Source of the DNA: Deltaproteobacteria bacterium
GTDB lineage: Bacteria; Desulfobacterota; Binatia; Binatales; Binataceae
Length of the DNA stretch: 38,621 bases
Direction: 5' to 3'
NCBI GenBank assembly: GCA_003135135.1
Contig: PLDK01000015.1
Span: 1-38,621, forward strand
Below, piece by piece: positions 7,384-15,919 of this stretch. Numbering within the stretch: position 1 is the stretch's first letter; every line of letters starts with the position of its first letter. The position numbers and the translations under genes are program-made. Under the pieces are notes generated by a model. The model was not told the origin of the DNA. It did not search any database and saw nothing but the letters and a program-made list of their open reading frames with translations.

Positions 7384-9110
7384 TGACGGTTCGGCGGCAA
7401 GAGCAAGGGACGATGGCGTTGGCGCGGCGGTTGATGCTGGCGCTCGCGCTGGTGGTGCTCGCGGCGGGCAGCGCCAGCGCGCAGATCGAGAGCACCGTCC
7501 ACAACCTGACCGCGACCAGCGCGAAGATGCACGGCGACACCAAAGCCGTAGGCGTCTGCATCTTCTGTCATACCCCGCATAACGCGCGGCCTAGCCAAGG
7601 GCTGTGGAACCGCGACTTTCCGGCCGTTACCTACAAGCTCTATACGAGCAGCACGCTCCAGGCGCAGATGTCGCAGCCCAACGGCTCCTCGCGGCTGTGT
7701 CTCTCATGCCACGACGGGATTGTGGCGCTGAGCAACATGCGCGTGGCGCCTATCAATGGTCCGGTCGCGGCAATGGCTCCGCTCACCGGCGCAGCCTCGT
7801 TTGGGACTGACCTCTCCAACGACCATCCAATCTCGTTCATATACAACAGTGCGCTCGCACTCAGCACGGGTGACCTCGTCGATCCCAAATCCCTGCCGCA
7901 GAGCGCGCCGCTGGACAACGAGAAACAACTCCAGTGCACTTCGTGCCACGATCCGCACCTGAATCGCCCCAACTTCCTGCGAATCGACGATCACTTCGGC
8001 GCCGATTGCACGGTGTGCCATCTCGACCACAACTGGCGTAGTTCCAGTCATGCGACTGCGGCGCAGACGTGGCGCGGCGGCAAAGCCACCGCTCCATGGC
8101 CCGCGGACGGCTACGCAACCATGGCTGAAAACGCATGCGAAAGCTGCCATCGGGTCCATGCCGCGCCGCATCCGCAGTTGCTGCTCGCGCAAACCGTCGA
8201 GGAGAAAAACTGCACCATCTGCCACAACGGCATGCTCGCCAAGCAAAACATCGAAGTCGAACTCGTGAAGCCCTCGAGTCATCAGGTCCAAGGCAGGCAG
8301 TGGATCCACAGTCCGAATGAAGATCCGGTGACGATGCCGCGCCATGTCACCTGCGTTGACTGCCACAACCCGCACGCGACGACTTCCTCGGCGCGCGGTA
8401 CCAAGCCGCCGCTGCTTCCCGGTGCGCTGCGCGGGGTCAGTGGGGTCACGGTCGGGGGCGTGCCTATCAAGGAAGCCAATTTCGAGTACGAGGTCTGCCT
8501 GAAGTGCCATGGGATGACCGAGCCGACGGGGATGGGCATCCTGCGCCAGGACATCACCCGCAACATCGGGCGCAAGATCAATCCGGCCAACATGTCATAT
8601 CATCCGGTGGCGGCTCCCAACCGAAATGTGCGGATGACCGGCCTGATGACCCCGTACAACTCATCCAGCATGATTGGCTGCACGGATTGTCATAACAACG
8701 ATCAGTGGACGCCCGGCGGCACGGCGCCGCGCGGGCCGCACGGGTCGCGTTTCGAGCCGATCCTTCAGATGGAATACGACACGGTGGACCCGAGTACGGA
8801 GTCCTATGCGAGCTACGCGCTTTGCTATAAATGCCACGAGCGCAGCGCCATCCTGTACAACACCATCGGGTTCCCCCACAAGCAGCACGTAGTCGATCAG
8901 CGCACCTCGTGCGCGGTCTGTCATGACGCACACGGCTCGCGGCAGGGCACGTACCTGATCAATTTCATGACGATGTCGCAGCAAGGAGCACCGGTGGTGA
9001 AGCCCTCCAAGAGCGGACGCTTGGAGTATGTTCCCGACCCGGCGCGTCCCGGCCATGGGAAGTGTTACATGACCTGCCATAACACCGACCACAACCCGGC
9101 GTCGTACTAA
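7383..9110 (+). CDS. Secreted large multiheme cytochrome c, 11 CXXCH plus one CX3CH
   Basis: A 575-residue protein. Eleven CXXCH motifs start at residues 59, 106, 185, 209, 252, 277, 324, 372, 433, 481 and 510, and a twelfth site at 561-566 has the spaced form CYMTCH. Many free histidines can act as distal ligands. The first two motifs, in 'CIFCHTPHN' and 'CLSCHDG', match those of the tetraheme protein, implying common ancestry. The signal peptide is hydrophobic from about residue 16 and cleaves near ASA-Q34. The ATG at 7383 overlaps the upstream stop (TGATG); a second ATG at 7413, preceded by AAGGGA, would give a neater signal peptide and is equally likely. There is no lipobox, so it is probably the soluble or surface-exposed terminal cytochrome of the conduit. 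The substrate (metal oxide, humics, partner cell) is unknown. Confidence 0.9.
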   Translation: MTVRRQEQGTMALARRLMLALALVVLAAGSASAQIESTVHNLTATSAKMHGDTKAVGVCIFCHTPHNARPSQGLWNRDFPAVTYKLYTSSTLQAQMSQPNGSSRLCLSCHDGIVALSNMRVAPINGPVAAMAPLTGAASFGTDLSNDHPISFIYNSALALSTGDLVDPKSLPQSAPLDNEKQLQCTSCHDPHLNRPNFLRIDDHFGADCTVCHLDHNWRSSSHATAAQTWRGGKATAPWPADGYATMAENACESCHRVHAAPHPQLLLAQTVEEKNCTICHNGMLAKQNIEVELVKPSSHQVQGRQWIHSPNEDPVTMPRHVTCVDCHNPHATTSSARGTKPPLLPGALRGVSGVTVGGVPIKEANFEYEVCLKCHGMTEPTGMGILRQDITRNIGRKINPANMSYHPVAAPNRNVRMTGLMTPYNSSSMIGCTDCHNNDQWTPGGTAPRGPHGSRFEPILQMEYDTVDPSTESYASYALCYKCHERSAILYNTIGFPHKQHVVDQRTSCAVCHDAHGSRQGTYLINFMTMSQQGAPVVKPSKSGRLEYVPDPARPGHGKCYMTCHNTDHNPASY

Positions 9111-9128
9111 CAAACTTGCTCGGCGTCT

Positions 9129-9149
9129 GAATTGGTGATCTGCCAATTC
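9129..9149 (+). terminator. Weak hairpin after the multiheme operon
   Basis: A 7-bp inverted repeat, GAATTGG (9129-9135) and CCAATTC (9143-9149), has a seven-base loop and starts 19 bases after the stop of the 12-heme cytochrome. There is no T-run. It lies between two converging genes, so it may serve as a weak bidirectional terminator. Confidence 0.3.
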
Positions 9150-9272
9150 CCGCCGAATTTGCCAGTACTCGAGGCGGATAAGGCTTTGAGAAGCGGCTGG
9201 GCAGCCAGCGGATGGCTCCATCGCGCGCAAGCGTCCAGCATCAGCGCAAAGGCGCGCTCGAGGGCAAGCCAG

Positions 9273-10478
9273 TTAAACGATCGGTACGAAAGGCATGATC
9301 GCGTCGCGTAATGCCTTGGTCCAGCCGAGCCAGCGTTGATCGGGGCCGCTGATGCCGTCCCACAACATGCTGTTGCATACATAGGCCACCGCGGTGCCGG
9401 ATTCCGGATGCGCGAACGCCATGCGGCCGCCCGCGCCCGCATGCCCGAACGATCCTGCACCCAGCATCGGCTCGATCGCGCGCGGCAACTCGAAACCCAG
9501 GCCAAATCTCTGCGGCCCCGGCCCGACCAGCGGCATCAGAGAAGCAGGCGCGCTGAGGCCCTCGTCCTGCGATTCGCGTGCGCGCTCCATCGTCTCGCGC
9601 GTGAGTAGGCGGACACCATCGATCTCGCCGATGCAGGCGGCGTACATCTTTGCAAGCGCGCGCGCATTCGCGATGCCATTGCCGAACGGCAGCTCGGCGG
9701 CGTGACTTTCGCGCGTGTTGATGAGATTCAACCCCTTGGCGCCAGTTGTGATCATGTTGAACACCGCGCGCACCGGGCGTGAATTCATATCCAGTCCCAG
9801 GCCGGAGAACAATGCGTGACACTGCTCCTCGGTTAGCTGTGCCGCGGGAACGATATGTGGCGCGACGCGATGTTCCTGCTCGGACGGAAGGCCGATCCAC
9901 AGGTCAAGCTTGAGCGGACCGGCGATTTCCGTATCGACAAACTCGCCAACAGTTTTCCCAGAGACGCGCCGGACCAGCTCGCCGGCGAGATAGCCAAAGG
10001 TCAAAGCGTGATAGAAGTAAGCCGAGCCCGGTTTCCACCATGGCTCCATGTTCGCGAGCGCCGCGGTACAGCGGTTCCAGTCTAAGAGATTGCGGCCAGA
10101 TATTTCGGCTTCCTCGTCGAAGCCCATAAGACCCGCTCGATGTGCAAGCAGGTCGCGAACCGTGATTGCCGCCTTTTCCTTGGCTGCGAACTCCGGCCAA
10201 TAGCGTGCTACAGGAGCGTCATAGTCGATCAGTCCGCGCTGGGCGAGCATGTGCACGCACACCGCCGTGACCGCCTTGGTGCACGACATCAAGACCGTGA
10301 TTGTGTCCGCGGTAAACGGCCGGCTATTGGGCTTGTCCATTCCCGTCCACAGATCGACCACTCTCCTGCCGTGCCGATACACGCATAGCTGCGCGCCGCC
10401 TTCGTCCTGGGCCTGTCCCTCCGCGAATGCGTCGCGCACCGCCTCGAACCCTTCTTCCACCGTTCCTTCAGCACGCAT
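9273..10478 (-). CDS. Serine hydrolase of the beta-lactamase/class C esterase family
   Basis: A 401-residue cytoplasmic protein with no signal peptide. It has the three signatures of the penicillin-binding-like fold: SCTK (Ser65 nucleophile, Lys68), a Tyr motif 'YFYHALTFG' around Tyr156 with the His variant seen in EstB-type esterases, and 'GHAGAGG' (His346) in place of KTG. This family hydrolyses carboxylic esters or small amides. The open frame runs much further upstream, but that extension is antisense to the membrane-protein gene at 10599-11081 and is low complexity and highly charged. The ATG at 10478 has GGGG at good spacing and begins the conserved region. The gene converges on the cytochrome operon and is divergent from the membrane-protein/aldehyde-oxidoreductase operon. 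The natural substrate is not predictable. Confidence 0.87.
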   Translation of the reverse strand: MRAEGTVEEGFEAVRDAFAEGQAQDEGGAQLCVYRHGRRVVDLWTGMDKPNSRPFTADTITVLMSCTKAVTAVCVHMLAQRGLIDYDAPVARYWPEFAAKEKAAITVRDLLAHRAGLMGFDEEAEISGRNLLDWNRCTAALANMEPWWKPGSAYFYHALTFGYLAGELVRRVSGKTVGEFVDTEIAGPLKLDLWIGLPSEQEHRVAPHIVPAAQLTEEQCHALFSGLGLDMNSRPVRAVFNMITTGAKGLNLINTRESHAAELPFGNGIANARALAKMYAACIGEIDGVRLLTRETMERARESQDEGLSAPASLMPLVGPGPQRFGLGFELPRAIEPMLGAGSFGHAGAGGRMAFAHPESGTAVAYVCNSMLWDGISGPDQRWLGWTKALRDAIMPFVPIV

Positions 10479-10598
10479 AATCGACACCCCATCGATTGTA
10501 GCATGCGTTCCAGGAGCGCTGGTGCGTCGGCGTCGTTGCCCGCGCACCGCAGAATTACGCTTGCTCCGACGCGACTCGAACGATACAAGCGATGCTTG

Positions 10599-11081
10599 AT
10601 GCTTAGTCTCCGCTTGGCCGTGCTGTTCATCCATATCGTCGCCGTGATCGTGGCGCTGGGCGGCTCGCTGTTCAGCACTTTCGCACTCGCTCCCGTTTTG
10701 GCCGCGGAACTCGATCCGCCCGCGCGGCTGCGCGTCGCCCGCCGAATCGTTCGCCGCCTGGGCGCGATCGTGCTTGCCTCGCTGGCCGTGCTGGTTGTGA
10801 CGGGAATCTTCAACGTGCTGTTCATCGGCGGCGTTTCGATTCTGCTTGCGATCAAATTGATCCTCGTCGTTGCCGTTATCGCGCTGGCCCTTTATCAATA
10901 TGGAAGCATCGGCGTGCAAATCTGGAGGATCTCGGCCGCTGGTCCGAGTCCGGAAGTCGCAGACCTCCAGGCGCGTTTTCGCCGCGTCGGTCTGACCGTC
11001 GGCTCGATCGTGTTGCTGATTGTCTATCTCTCGATCGGACTCACGCGCGGCTCAGGCGCGATTGTCACGTCCATTCGTTGA
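10599..11081 (+). CDS. Four-helix membrane protein, CopD/DUF4149-like
   Basis: About 160 residues from the ATG at 10599, with four hydrophobic helices. Helix 1, 'LFIHIVAVIVALGGSLF', carries a His and a small-residue GG typical of CopD-domain and related haem- or copper-handling membrane proteins. Basic segments, for example 'RLRVARRIVRRLG', separate the helices. Upstream in-frame sequence lacks membrane character and overlaps the leader of the divergent hydrolase, so the shorter start is preferred; no strong ribosome site is seen. It heads a same-strand run through 15738, with a 10-base gap to the next gene. In this context it may anchor, or accept electrons from, the periplasmic aldehyde oxidoreductase, possibly as a cytochrome b-like protein. 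That is inference from context and one conserved His. Confidence 0.6.
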   Translation: MLSLRLAVLFIHIVAVIVALGGSLFSTFALAPVLAAELDPPARLRVARRIVRRLGAIVLASLAVLVVTGIFNVLFIGGVSILLAIKLILVVAVIALALYQYGSIGVQIWRISAAGPSPEVADLQARFRRVGLTVGSIVLLIVYLSIGLTRGSGAIVTSIR

Positions 11082-11091
11082 GGGTCCACAG

Positions 11092-11646
11092 ATGCCACGA
11101 AAAAAATCGCCGCGCGCAACGCCCGCCTGGATGCGGCGGCTTACCGCGCTCGCGGTCGCGCTCGGCGTTATCGCGACGCTCAGCTACGGCACGGGCGCGC
11201 ACATAGCAGTGCGATACCTCAATCCGTCGTTGGGCGCGTGGTGGAATTCCAACGAGTTTGCAATCTTCCAGTGCGCCGCGGCGGCGGTCGGAATGTTGAT
11301 CGGAATTCGCTTTGGCGCGCGACTGGTAAATGGCGGCGCGCTCAGAAACCGCTCGATGATAGCCGCGGTAATTGCTTGCGCGCTCGTGCTGCCGGTCGTC
11401 GCGCGGGTCGGCGCCGAAATTGCCCGGCTTAGATTCACCAGCGGCGCATCCGCCAACGCATGGCTCATCGACCGCTTCGGCTACGACGTGGGAATGTTTC
11501 TTGACAAGCTTCTGATGGCAGGCGTTTACTCGATCAAAATCGCGGCATTTGCGCTTCCGGCCGGGATGGTTCTCTTCGGTGCGGCGATTGCTATCTTCAT
11601 GACTGCAAAGCCTGTTGGCGACACCGCTGCCGCAATTTCCAGATGA
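11092..11646 (+). CDS. Membrane protein of unknown function in the aldehyde oxidoreductase operon
   Basis: A 184-residue protein from the ATG at 11092, which has GAGGG seven bases upstream. A basic N-terminus (MPRKKSPR) precedes about four hydrophobic helices: near residues 18-35, 60-78, 92-112 and 148-170. I recognise no domain. The gene starts 10 bases after the CopD-like gene, and its stop overlaps the ATG of the 2Fe-2S subunit (ATGA), so the three are probably co-translated. A role as membrane partner of the periplasmic enzyme is inferred from position only. Confidence 0.65.
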   Translation: MPRKKSPRATPAWMRRLTALAVALGVIATLSYGTGAHIAVRYLNPSLGAWWNSNEFAIFQCAAAAVGMLIGIRFGARLVNGGALRNRSMIAAVIACALVLPVVARVGAEIARLRFTSGASANAWLIDRFGYDVGMFLDKLLMAGVYSIKIAAFALPAGMVLFGAAIAIFMTAKPVGDTAAAISR

Positions 11647-12314
11647 ATCGAGACGACCGCAAGCCCCGCAAACCGCCCGGCATCAGCCGCCGATCGTTCA
11701 TCAAGGGCGCCGGCGCGGTCGCGGCCGCGGCAGGCCTGGTGCGCGTGCCGCCGGCAGCCGCCGATGAAAAGCGGCTACCGGCAGGTGTCGTTGAAAAGCT
11801 CGGGCCTGAAGCTACGACGATCGAACTGAGCATCAACGGCAAGCCCGTGGCGCTCGAGATCGAGCCGCGCGTAACCCTGCTAAGCGCGATACGCGAACAT
11901 CTTGGACTGACGGGCACGAAACTCGTCTGTGATCGAGGCGCGTGCGGAGCATGCACCGTGCATCTCGACGGCAAACCCGTGACCTCGTGCATGATGCTGG
12001 CTGTCGATGCGCGTGGACACCAAATCACCACCATCGAAGGTCTCGGCACGCCGTCGAATATGCATCCCGTGCAGGCCGCATTCGTCGAAACCGACGCGCT
12101 GCAATGCGGGTTCTGCACACCGGGGATGGTGATGTCGGTCGCGGCCGCGCTCGAGCGCAATCCGGCGGCTACGACTGACGAAATCAAACACGCAACCGCC
12201 GGCAATATCTGCCGATGCGGCACTTATCCGCACGTCTTCGCGGCCGCGCTCAGAGCCGTTAAGCCTGCGCCTGCCGGTTCCGCGCGTTCGCTCCGCGCAA
12301 CCAAGGACGCCTGA
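11643..12314 (+). CDS. Periplasmic aldehyde oxidoreductase, 2Fe-2S subunit (PaoA/YagT-like)
   Basis: A 223-residue protein that carries electrons from the Mo site through two [2Fe-2S] clusters. The N-terminus has a Tat signal with 'SRRSFIKGAG' (15-24) and a hydrophobic Ala stretch, so the folded complex is exported. The plant-ferredoxin-type cluster is ligated by Cys96, Cys101, Cys104 and Cys116; the second, all-helical cluster has CGFC (155-158) and CRC (190-192), as in the whole xanthine oxidase family. The stop codon overlaps the ATG of the large subunit. Tat export on the small subunit plus a separate FAD subunit matches the E. coli PaoABC arrangement, which detoxifies aromatic aldehydes in the periplasm. 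The substrate here is not known. Confidence 0.92.
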   Translation: MNRDDRKPRKPPGISRRSFIKGAGAVAAAAGLVRVPPAAADEKRLPAGVVEKLGPEATTIELSINGKPVALEIEPRVTLLSAIREHLGLTGTKLVCDRGACGACTVHLDGKPVTSCMMLAVDARGHQITTIEGLGTPSNMHPVQAAFVETDALQCGFCTPGMVMSVAAALERNPAATTDEIKHATAGNICRCGTYPHVFAAALRAVKPAPAGSARSLRATKDA

Positions 12315-14521
12315 TGTCGCGGCGCGTCACGCTCGACCTCGGCTTTGCGGGCAACACGCGCGACGTCACGGTCGTCATTCCCGACGACGAGCCCACGCCG
12401 TGGCAATGGGGCGAGCGCCTGTCCGTGGTCGGCAAGCCCGCGCCGCGCGTCGACGGACCACTGAAAGCGACGGGTGCTGCGCGTTACACTTACGACATCG
12501 AATTGCCCGGGATGCTTTACGGCGCGATCCTGCGCAGTCCGTGGCCGCACGCGCGGATTCGCAACATCGATCTTTCCGCGGCTGAGCATCTCGATGGCGT
12601 GCGCGCGGTTCTTGCTCTTGAAGATCGCGAAATTCGTTTCGCCGGCCAGGAAGTCGCAGCCGTTGCCGCTGTCAGCTCCGACCTCGCCGCCGACGCGCTC
12701 AAGTTGATCAAAGTCGATTACGAAACGATGCCGTTCGTGGTTGACATGGACGCCGCGATGGCGGATTCCGCCCCGCGCGTTTTCGGTAGCGGATCCAACG
12801 TCGGCAGAACCTCGACTTCGAGCGTCGGCAATGTCGCACGAGGACTCGAGGTCGCGGCAAACACGATCGAGGCTGCCTACACGACGGCCGTGCAGACGCA
12901 CGTCTGCCTCGAGACGCACGGCGCGGTTGCGAGCTTCAACGCGGCGGGAGACCAGCTCACGGTATGGTGCTCGACGCAGGGCATTTTTTCCGTGCGCGAC
13001 GATCTGGCGGTGTATTTCAGCCTGCCGCCCAATAACGTGCGCGTAGTCTGCGAATTTCTTGGCGGCGGCTTCGGCTCGAAATTCGGCGCAACCCCCGAAA
13101 TGATTGTTGCCGCGCGGCTGGCCAGGGCGGCCGGTGTGCCGGTCAAGGTGATGCTCCCGCGTGGCGACGAGCATCGTTCCACGGGCAACCGCCCGAACTC
13201 GGAGCAGAAGGTCAGGCTGGGGGTCGATCGCGACGGAAAGTTGACCGCGATCGAGGTCGTCGCACGTGGCAGCGGCGGGATCAACGGCGGTGCGGGCAGC
13301 GCGGATCCGTTCAAGTCGGTGTATCGATGCGCCAATATCCGCACCGAGGAACGCAACATCTATACGAACGCCGGGCCAGCGTCTCCGATGCGCGCGCCCG
13401 GCTGGCCGCAGGGATGCTTCGCGCTGGAACTTGCGATGGACGAGATGGCGCGCAAGGCGGGAATCGACAGGCTCGAGTTCCGCCGCCGCAACAGCGACAA
13501 CCCGGTCCGCGCCGCCGAATACGAGATCGGCGCGCGCGCGTTCGGATGGGCCGAAAAAAATTCGGCGCCGAAATCCGACGGCGCCGTCAAGCGCGGAGTC
13601 GGCGTCGCGTCGGCCGAGTGGCACGCGGTCGGAGTGTCGGGCCCGGAGGCGCAGGCGATCGCGCATCGCGACGGCAGCGTCGAGGTCCGCGTCGGCACCC
13701 AGGACATCGGCACCGGCACGCGCACGATTCTCGCGATCGTCGCGGCTGAGGAACTCGGCCTGCCCGTGGACCGCGTGAAATCCGAAATCGGCGACACCCG
13801 ATTTCTCTTTTCAGTACCCAGCGGCGGCAGCCTGAGCGCGCCCTCGAACACGCCCGCGGTGCGCCAGGCCGCGGCGCATCTCAAGGACAAGCTGTTTCGG
13901 ATCGCGGCGCCGATACTCAGCGCCGAACCCGGCGACCTCGAGGCGTCCGACGGATTCATTCGGGTGCGCACCAACCCCTCGCGCTCGCTCGCGTTTGCCG
14001 ACGTATGCAAGCGAATCCCCGGCGATTCGATTTCCGCGCAGGGCGAGCGCGTGCCCAACTACGAAGGTTTTCGCACCGATCAGGCGGGATGTCAGTTCGC
14101 CGAAGTCGAGGTCGATACCGAAACCGGGATCGTCCGCGTGACACACGTCGTCGCGGTGCACGACGCGGGACGGATTATCGATCCGCTGATGGCGCGCAGC
14201 CAGGTCAACGGCGGGATCCTGATGGGAATCGGGTTCGCGCTGTTCGAGGATCGCCGGATGGATCCGCAGCTCGGCATCATGGTGAATCCCACGATGGACG
14301 ACTACAAGCTTCCCGGCTCGCTCGACGTCCCGCGGATCGACGTGACGTTTTTCGAAGTCGCCAACGGTATCACCAACACCGGCGTGATGGGACTCGGCGA
14401 GGTGGCGCATGTCGCCAGCGCGGCCGCGGTCGCATGCGCGGTGTACGACGCGATCGGCGCGCCGGTGCGTTCACTTCCGATGACGCCCGATCGCGTGCTG
14501 GCGGCGCTGGGACACGCCTGA
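12314..14521 (+). CDS. Aldehyde oxidoreductase molybdenum-cofactor subunit (PaoC-like)
   Basis: A 735-residue protein, close to the length of the PaoC/YagR-type large subunit. It opens with a ~40-residue lead, then the aldehyde oxidase/xanthine dehydrogenase a/b hammerhead ('GKPAPRVDGPLKATGAARYT'). Mo-binding segments follow, including 'GGGFGSKFG' and 'GTQDIGTGTRT'. The C-terminus has 'GLGE' at 693-696, whose Glu is the base that activates the Mo-bound water in this family. It has no signal peptide of its own and would be exported by piggy-back on the Tat signal of the small subunit. Start and stop overlap or sit close to both neighbours. The region is very GC-rich, giving long antisense open frames that are not genes. 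Confidence 0.93.
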   Translation: MSRRVTLDLGFAGNTRDVTVVIPDDEPTPWQWGERLSVVGKPAPRVDGPLKATGAARYTYDIELPGMLYGAILRSPWPHARIRNIDLSAAEHLDGVRAVLALEDREIRFAGQEVAAVAAVSSDLAADALKLIKVDYETMPFVVDMDAAMADSAPRVFGSGSNVGRTSTSSVGNVARGLEVAANTIEAAYTTAVQTHVCLETHGAVASFNAAGDQLTVWCSTQGIFSVRDDLAVYFSLPPNNVRVVCEFLGGGFGSKFGATPEMIVAARLARAAGVPVKVMLPRGDEHRSTGNRPNSEQKVRLGVDRDGKLTAIEVVARGSGGINGGAGSADPFKSVYRCANIRTEERNIYTNAGPASPMRAPGWPQGCFALELAMDEMARKAGIDRLEFRRRNSDNPVRAAEYEIGARAFGWAEKNSAPKSDGAVKRGVGVASAEWHAVGVSGPEAQAIAHRDGSVEVRVGTQDIGTGTRTILAIVAAEELGLPVDRVKSEIGDTRFLFSVPSGGSLSAPSNTPAVRQAAAHLKDKLFRIAAPILSAEPGDLEASDGFIRVRTNPSRSLAFADVCKRIPGDSISAQGERVPNYEGFRTDQAGCQFAEVEVDTETGIVRVTHVVAVHDAGRIIDPLMARSQVNGGILMGIGFALFEDRRMDPQLGIMVNPTMDDYKLPGSLDVPRIDVTFFEVANGITNTGVMGLGEVAHVASAAAVACAVYDAIGAPVRSLPMTPDRVLAALGHA

Positions 14522-14537
14522 CAGGTTTGGAATTGCG

Positions 14538-15530
14538 ATGAACCGATTCGAGGTGATCACGCCCGCCGATCTCGCAAGCGCCTCACAACTGCTTGCCCAG
14601 GACGGCCACGTTGCATTCGCGGGCGGCGTCGATGTCATCGATCTGATGAAGCAAGGCATCGTATCTCCAACCGCGCTGGTGAATCTGAAAGGGCTGAAGG
14701 AACTCGGTGGAATCGAGGTGCGGCCGTCGGGAGAACTTCGCCTCGGGGCGACCGCGAAGTTGAGCGAAGTCGCCGAGCATCCCGCGATCCGCGCCCGATT
14801 CACCGCGATTGCCGAGGCGGCGAGCGAGACGGCCACGCCACAGATTCGCAATCTTGGCACGGTCGGGGGGAATCTCCTGCAGCGCCCGCGATGCTGGTAT
14901 TTTCGCAATCCGGACGTGAATTGCCTGAAGAAGAGCGGCGACAAGTGCTACGCGTTCGGCGGCCTCAATCGTTACCACGCGATTTTGGGTGGCGATCCGG
15001 CGTTTATCGTGCATCCGTCGAATCTTGCGCCCGCGTTGATCGCGATGCGCGCGAGCGCGACGATCGTCGGACCGGCCGGCAAGCGCACGATAGAGCTCGA
15101 AAACTTCTTCACGCTTCCCACTGTCGATCCGAAGCGCGAAAATTCTCTCAAGCCCGGCGAAATAATCACCGAAGTGATCGTGCCTGCGCCGTCTGCGAGC
15201 GTCAGCAGCCATTACCTGGAGGCGCGGGAGAGGCAGAGCTTCGATTGGCCGCTGGTAAGCGTCGCGATCGCCCTCGATCGCGCACCCGGTGCGAAGACTA
15301 TCCACGATGCGCGCGTGGTGATGGGCGCGGTGGCTCCGGTGCCGTGGCGATCGCACGAAGCGGAAGCCGCGCTCAAAGCCGGACCGCTCGACGAGCCGCG
15401 CGCTCGCGCCGCGGCCAAAGCCGCGCTGAAAGGCGCGCAGCCGATGTCCGACAACGCGTACAAGGTGGTGATGGCGAAGGTGATCGTGCGCCGCGCGATC
15501 ATGAGCGCCGCCGGTCTGGAGGCCGCCTGA
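14538..15530 (+). CDS. Aldehyde oxidoreductase FAD subunit with Fe-S insertion (PaoB-like)
   Basis: A 330-residue protein of the FAD-binding medium-subunit family. FAD contacts are visible as 'AFAGGVDVIDLMKQG' near the N-terminus and 'TPQIRNLGTVGGNLLQ' (100-115). An insertion with Cys119, Cys129 and Cys137 ('CWYFR....CLKKSGDKC') corresponds to the extra [4Fe-4S] loop of PaoB/YagS and 4-hydroxybenzoyl-CoA reductase beta subunits; only three cysteines are evident in the loop. The C-terminal CO-dehydrogenase flavoprotein domain includes 'ARERQSFDWPLVSVA'. It follows the Mo subunit by 16 bases and precedes the small Cys protein by one base. Together the three subunits make a complete enzyme. Confidence 0.92.
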   Translation: MNRFEVITPADLASASQLLAQDGHVAFAGGVDVIDLMKQGIVSPTALVNLKGLKELGGIEVRPSGELRLGATAKLSEVAEHPAIRARFTAIAEAASETATPQIRNLGTVGGNLLQRPRCWYFRNPDVNCLKKSGDKCYAFGGLNRYHAILGGDPAFIVHPSNLAPALIAMRASATIVGPAGKRTIELENFFTLPTVDPKRENSLKPGEIITEVIVPAPSASVSSHYLEARERQSFDWPLVSVAIALDRAPGAKTIHDARVVMGAVAPVPWRSHEAEAALKAGPLDEPRARAAAKAALKGAQPMSDNAYKVVMAKVIVRRAIMSAAGLEAA

Positions 15531-15531
15531 A

Positions 15532-15738
15532 ATGCCCCGGTTGTCCGCCAGATTCTGCGCTCTGCTGCGCACCAAGACTGCGTACTATCGCACGCCCGAC
15601 GGCGAGCGGATTTTCAAACCCGACAGTTCGACGGCGTGCTACACGTGCCTCAAGACGCAGCGCCCGGTGGGACCCGACGGGCGGCCAGTAGATGCGCAAT
15701 CATGCGGGACAGACCGGGGATGCTTCGAGCAGGAGTGA
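15532..15738 (+). CDS. Small Cys-containing protein downstream of the aldehyde oxidoreductase
   Basis: A 68-residue protein starting one base after the FAD-subunit stop, so clearly in the operon. Its sequence contains 'ACYTCLKTQRPVGPDG' and 'CGTDRGCFEQE', two Cys pairs that could bind zinc or form disulfides. A basic N-terminus (MPRLSARF) has no clear signal peptide. I do not recognise a family. Being the last gene after three Fe-S/FAD/Mo subunits, it might assist maturation or act as a small metal-binding accessory. Confidence 0.6.
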   Translation: MPRLSARFCALLRTKTAYYRTPDGERIFKPDSSTACYTCLKTQRPVGPDGRPVDAQSCGTDRGCFEQE

Positions 15739-15919
15739 AAAATCTCGGACGAGGACCGCAACGCTGACATTCGCGCGGATGAGTTCGAGGTGTCAGCCTT
15801 CGATGGGCTGGCGATCGGCGTCGGCCTCAGTTAGATGGCGTGAAATCGAGCGTCGCCCGTCCTGCATCCCGCGATCTTAAGCGGCAAGCAGCGCGGCGCG
15901 GCGCGGGCAGGAGCCACAC

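Noticed and set aside
10479-10919. N-terminal extension of the serine hydrolase at 9273-10478
   Set aside because: The extra ~147 codons are low-complexity, charged and antisense to the CopD-like membrane-protein gene; a good start with ribosome site exists at 10478.
12224-13666. 480-codon minus-strand open frame opposite the Mo subunit gene
   Set aside because: Shadow of a strongly conserved xanthine-oxidase-family gene in very GC-rich DNA.
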